Source: an uncultured Coriobacteriaceae bacterium (lineage in GTDB: Bacteria > Actinomycetota > Coriobacteriia > Coriobacteriales > Eggerthellaceae). From it: DNA of 7,964 nucleotides. A program made the translations under genes and the position numbers. The DNA lies in assembly GCA_902796815.1 (NCBI GenBank), contig CADBQL010000080.1:1-7964 (forward strand), read 5' to 3'. Every line of letters begins with the position of its first letter. Position 1 is the stretch's first letter. This document shows, piece after piece, positions 6,185-7,964 of the stretch. A model generated the notes under the pieces. The model saw only the letters and a list, made by a program, of their open reading frames with translations, did not search any database and was not told the DNA's origin.

Positions 6185-7964
6185 TCTTGCTTCCTCCCTC
6201 CGCGGAACGCGCCATAGCCGAAGTGGTCGCAACGCAGGCAGCGAGAGGCCTCCTGCATCGCCTCTTCAATGGACAGGTTTTTCTCCATGATCTCGAAGTC
6301 GTCGCTACGCTCGTGCACGGGACGCTCGATCGTGTTGCAGCGGCCGCAGGGGATCATGTCCCTGGGCTTGGCGACGGGAACATCGACCTCCTTTTTGATG
6401 GGATGGTTAAAGCCCAGGTATGTGTCGATGTTACGCGCCGCAATAGAGCCGGCTGAGATGGCCTTGATGACCGTGGCAGGACCGCTCTCGCAGTCGCCAC
6501 CCACGAAGACGCCCTCCTGGCCCTCGACGCGCGCAAACTTGTCGCCCACGAGAATGCCGCGGTTGATGGTCATGCCGAGCCCAGCGAAGGGGTCAGCCTC
6601 GATGTCCTGGCCGATGGCCACGAGCACCACATCAAAGGGAAGGATCTCGGGTTCGACATTGGCCTTGACGGGCTTCGGACGACCGCGGTCGATGACACCC
6701 GTCATCTGGCGCTGAACCTTCAGGCCCACGACCTTGTCGTTCTCGGTGACGATGGCAACGGGAGCATGCAGCTCCATGAGCTCACAACCCTCCGCGATGG
6801 CGCCGTCGATTTCCTCGCGCAAGCAGGTCATATCGTCGATGCGACGGCGATAGACGATGCTGACGTGGTCGGCGCCTAGGCGAACGGCGCTGCGGGCACA
6901 GTCCATAGCGACATTGCCGCCGCCGATAACCGCCACACGCTTGCCTGTGAAATCGGGGGCATGACCGTCGCCGATTGCGCGCAGCAGCTGCACGGCCGAG
7001 AGCACGCCTTCGGTGCCCTCGCCCTCGATGCCCAACTTCTTGTCGGTGTGAGCGCCGATGGCAACGTAAATGGCGTCGAAATTGGCCTTGAGTTCCTCGA
7101 AGCTGACATCAGTGGGAATGGAGGTGTTCAGTTTCACCTCAATGCCCTGTTTCACCAGGAAATCGAGCTCGGAGTCGAGGCGCTCGCGCGGCAGGCGGTA
7201 GGCAGGGATGCCGTAGCGCATCATACCGCCGAGCTTTTCGCGAGCTTCGAAAACCGTGGGCGCATGACCCATGAGCGCCAGGAAGTAGGCAGCCGTCATG
7301 CCAGCCGGGCCACCGCCGATGACGGCGACTTTCTTGCCTGTGGGCTCGTAATGGAAGGGCGTGTAGTCGTTGTCGGAGTTGTCGACCGCAAAGCGCTTAA
7401 TCGCGCGGATGTTAATGGCGTCGTCGATGAAGTTGCGGCGGCATTCGTTCTCGCAAGGATGCTCGCAAATATAGCCGCAGGCCAGCGGGAAGGGGTTGTC
7501 TGCGCGGATGAGGCGCACCGCGTCTTGGTACCGGCCCTCGGCAACAAGCGCGATGTAACCGGGGATGTCGACGCGCGCTGGGCAGCCATGCATGCAGGGC
7601 ACGGTTGCGGAAGCGACCTCGTTACCGCACTGCTTGTTCTGAACATGGAATTCAAAATCTTCGCGGAAACCCTGCAGGGAGCGCCATACCGTGGATGCGG
7701 CATCATAGCCAATCGCACAGTCAGCACTCAGGTAGATGTTTTCCGCAAGCGATTCGATTTCCTTCAATGTGGACATGGTTGCCACGCCGTCGAGCACCTG
7801 CTCGAGCAGACCTTGAAGCTTTGGCAGACCCACGCGGCACGGTGTGCACTTGCCGCACGACTGAGATGCGCACATGCCCACGAATCCCGATGCGAAGTCG
7901 ACTGGGCAAGGCGGATTGGGCGACGCCTCGAACCGACGCGTCAGTGTTGCGCGAATCTCGTCGA
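6178..7964 (-). CDS. NuoF-type [4Fe-4S] / GltD-like FAD oxidoreductase fusion, 5' end outside window
   Basis: This is a probable electron-transfer partner of HydA that oxidises or reduces NAD(P)H. The frame stays open to the window edge, so the first codons are missing; 594 residues are visible. Counting from the in-frame GTG at 7881, a NuoF C-terminal cluster motif SCGKCTPCR (8-16) is followed by a distal Cys55. A GltD/NfnB-like N-terminal Fe-S domain follows (Cys96, 100, 135, 139, 143, 147). Then come an FAD fold with IGGGPAG (188-194), an NAD(P) fold with IGGGNVAMD (319-327) and YRRR (344-347), and a closing FAD contact VGGDCESGPAT (460-470). Two CxxC pairs lie near the end (512-515, 548-551). 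YRRR resembles the GltD segment that contacts the NADPH phosphate, so NADPH is plausible but unproven. The residues before CGKC (PCPVDFASGFVGMCASQ) do not look like the FMN/SLBB part of a complete NuoF. No glutamate synthase large subunit is visible in the window. Confidence 0.88.
   Translation of the reverse strand, partial: DEIRATLTRRFEASPNPPCPVDFASGFVGMCASQSCGKCTPCRVGLPKLQGLLEQVLDGVATMSTLKEIESLAENIYLSADCAIGYDAASTVWRSLQGFREDFEFHVQNKQCGNEVASATVPCMHGCPARVDIPGYIALVAEGRYQDAVRLIRADNPFPLACGYICEHPCENECRRNFIDDAINIRAIKRFAVDNSDNDYTPFHYEPTGKKVAVIGGGPAGMTAAYFLALMGHAPTVFEAREKLGGMMRYGIPAYRLPRERLDSELDFLVKQGIEVKLNTSIPTDVSFEELKANFDAIYVAIGAHTDKKLGIEGEGTEGVLSAVQLLRAIGDGHAPDFTGKRVAVIGGGNVAMDCARSAVRLGADHVSIVYRRRIDDMTCLREEIDGAIAEGCELMELHAPVAIVTENDKVVGLKVQRQMTGVIDRGRPKPVKANVEPEILPFDVVLVAIGQDIEADPFAGLGMTINRGILVGDKFARVEGQEGVFVGGDCESGPATVIKAISAGSIAARNIDTYLGFNHPIKKEVDVPVAKPRDMIPCGRCNTIERPVHERSDDFEIMEKNLSIEEAMQEASRCLRCDHFGYGAFRGGRKQEW
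6193..6197 (-). promoter_or_regulatory. hydA ribosome binding site inside the upstream gene
   Basis: GGAGG on the minus strand, 8 nt before the ATG at 6184, lies within the last codons of the flavoprotein gene. It selects the MVKLTIDHRP start over an in-frame ATG at 6232. Confidence 0.85.

Noticed and set aside
5252..6217. 321-codon plus-strand frame opposite hydA
   Set aside because: It is fully antisense to the conserved Fe-S and H-cluster domains and has no family signature.
7879..7881. GTG at 7881 as the start of the flavoprotein
   Set aside because: The same frame stays open for 27 more codons to the window edge with plausible protein-like sequence (PNPPCPVDFASGF), so the gene begins further upstream.

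Overview
This is a compact [FeFe]-hydrogenase locus. Every supported gene lies on the minus strand, so transcription runs from the right edge (7964) to the left edge (1). The window suggests a strict or facultative anaerobe with a fairly high-GC genome. The protein style and the GC-rich, tightly packed layout would fit a coriobacterial (Eggerthellaceae-like) actinobacterium, but that assignment is inference and no taxonomic marker gene is present.

Layout in transcription order. (1) 7964-6178: a flavoprotein whose first codons lie outside the window. It joins a NuoF-type C-terminal [4Fe-4S] segment to a GltD/NfnB-like FAD and NAD(P)H oxidoreductase. (2) 6184-4445: hydA, a 579-residue catalytic subunit with the full set of accessory Fe-S clusters and an intact H-cluster site. 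It overlaps gene 1 by 7 nt. (3) 4444-4234: a 211-nt gap containing a hairpin just after hydA, a 10-bp inverted repeat, and three CGCGTCCC cores spaced exactly 23 nt apart. (4) 4233-3988: a TM1266-family small protein (81 residues). (5) 3964-2900: hydE. (6) 2862-1408: hydG. (7) 1407-1296: a 112-nt gap with a weak fold. (8) 1295-54: hydF. (9) 43-1: possibly the first codons of another gene.

How the parts work together. HydG makes an Fe(CO)2(CN)-cysteine unit from tyrosine. HydE processes it, HydF carries the assembled diiron precursor, and HydA receives it to become active. HydA's Fe-S relay probably exchanges electrons with the flavoprotein encoded just upstream, which would link H2 to the NAD(P)H pool. 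The TM1266-type protein is an associated ACT-like small protein proposed to regulate the system. The window therefore holds a complete set of maturases, the enzyme and its probable electron partner.

The genes belong to known families, and I do not see a wholly new system. The less ordinary points are the redox partner, which lacks an evident complete NuoF module, the structured and periodically repeated region separating hydA from the maturation genes, and an atypical G4 box in HydF. Four of the six genes (hydF, hydG, the TM1266-type gene and hydA) have reading frames open upstream of their real starts. The starts given here were set by Shine-Dalgarno position and family N-termini.
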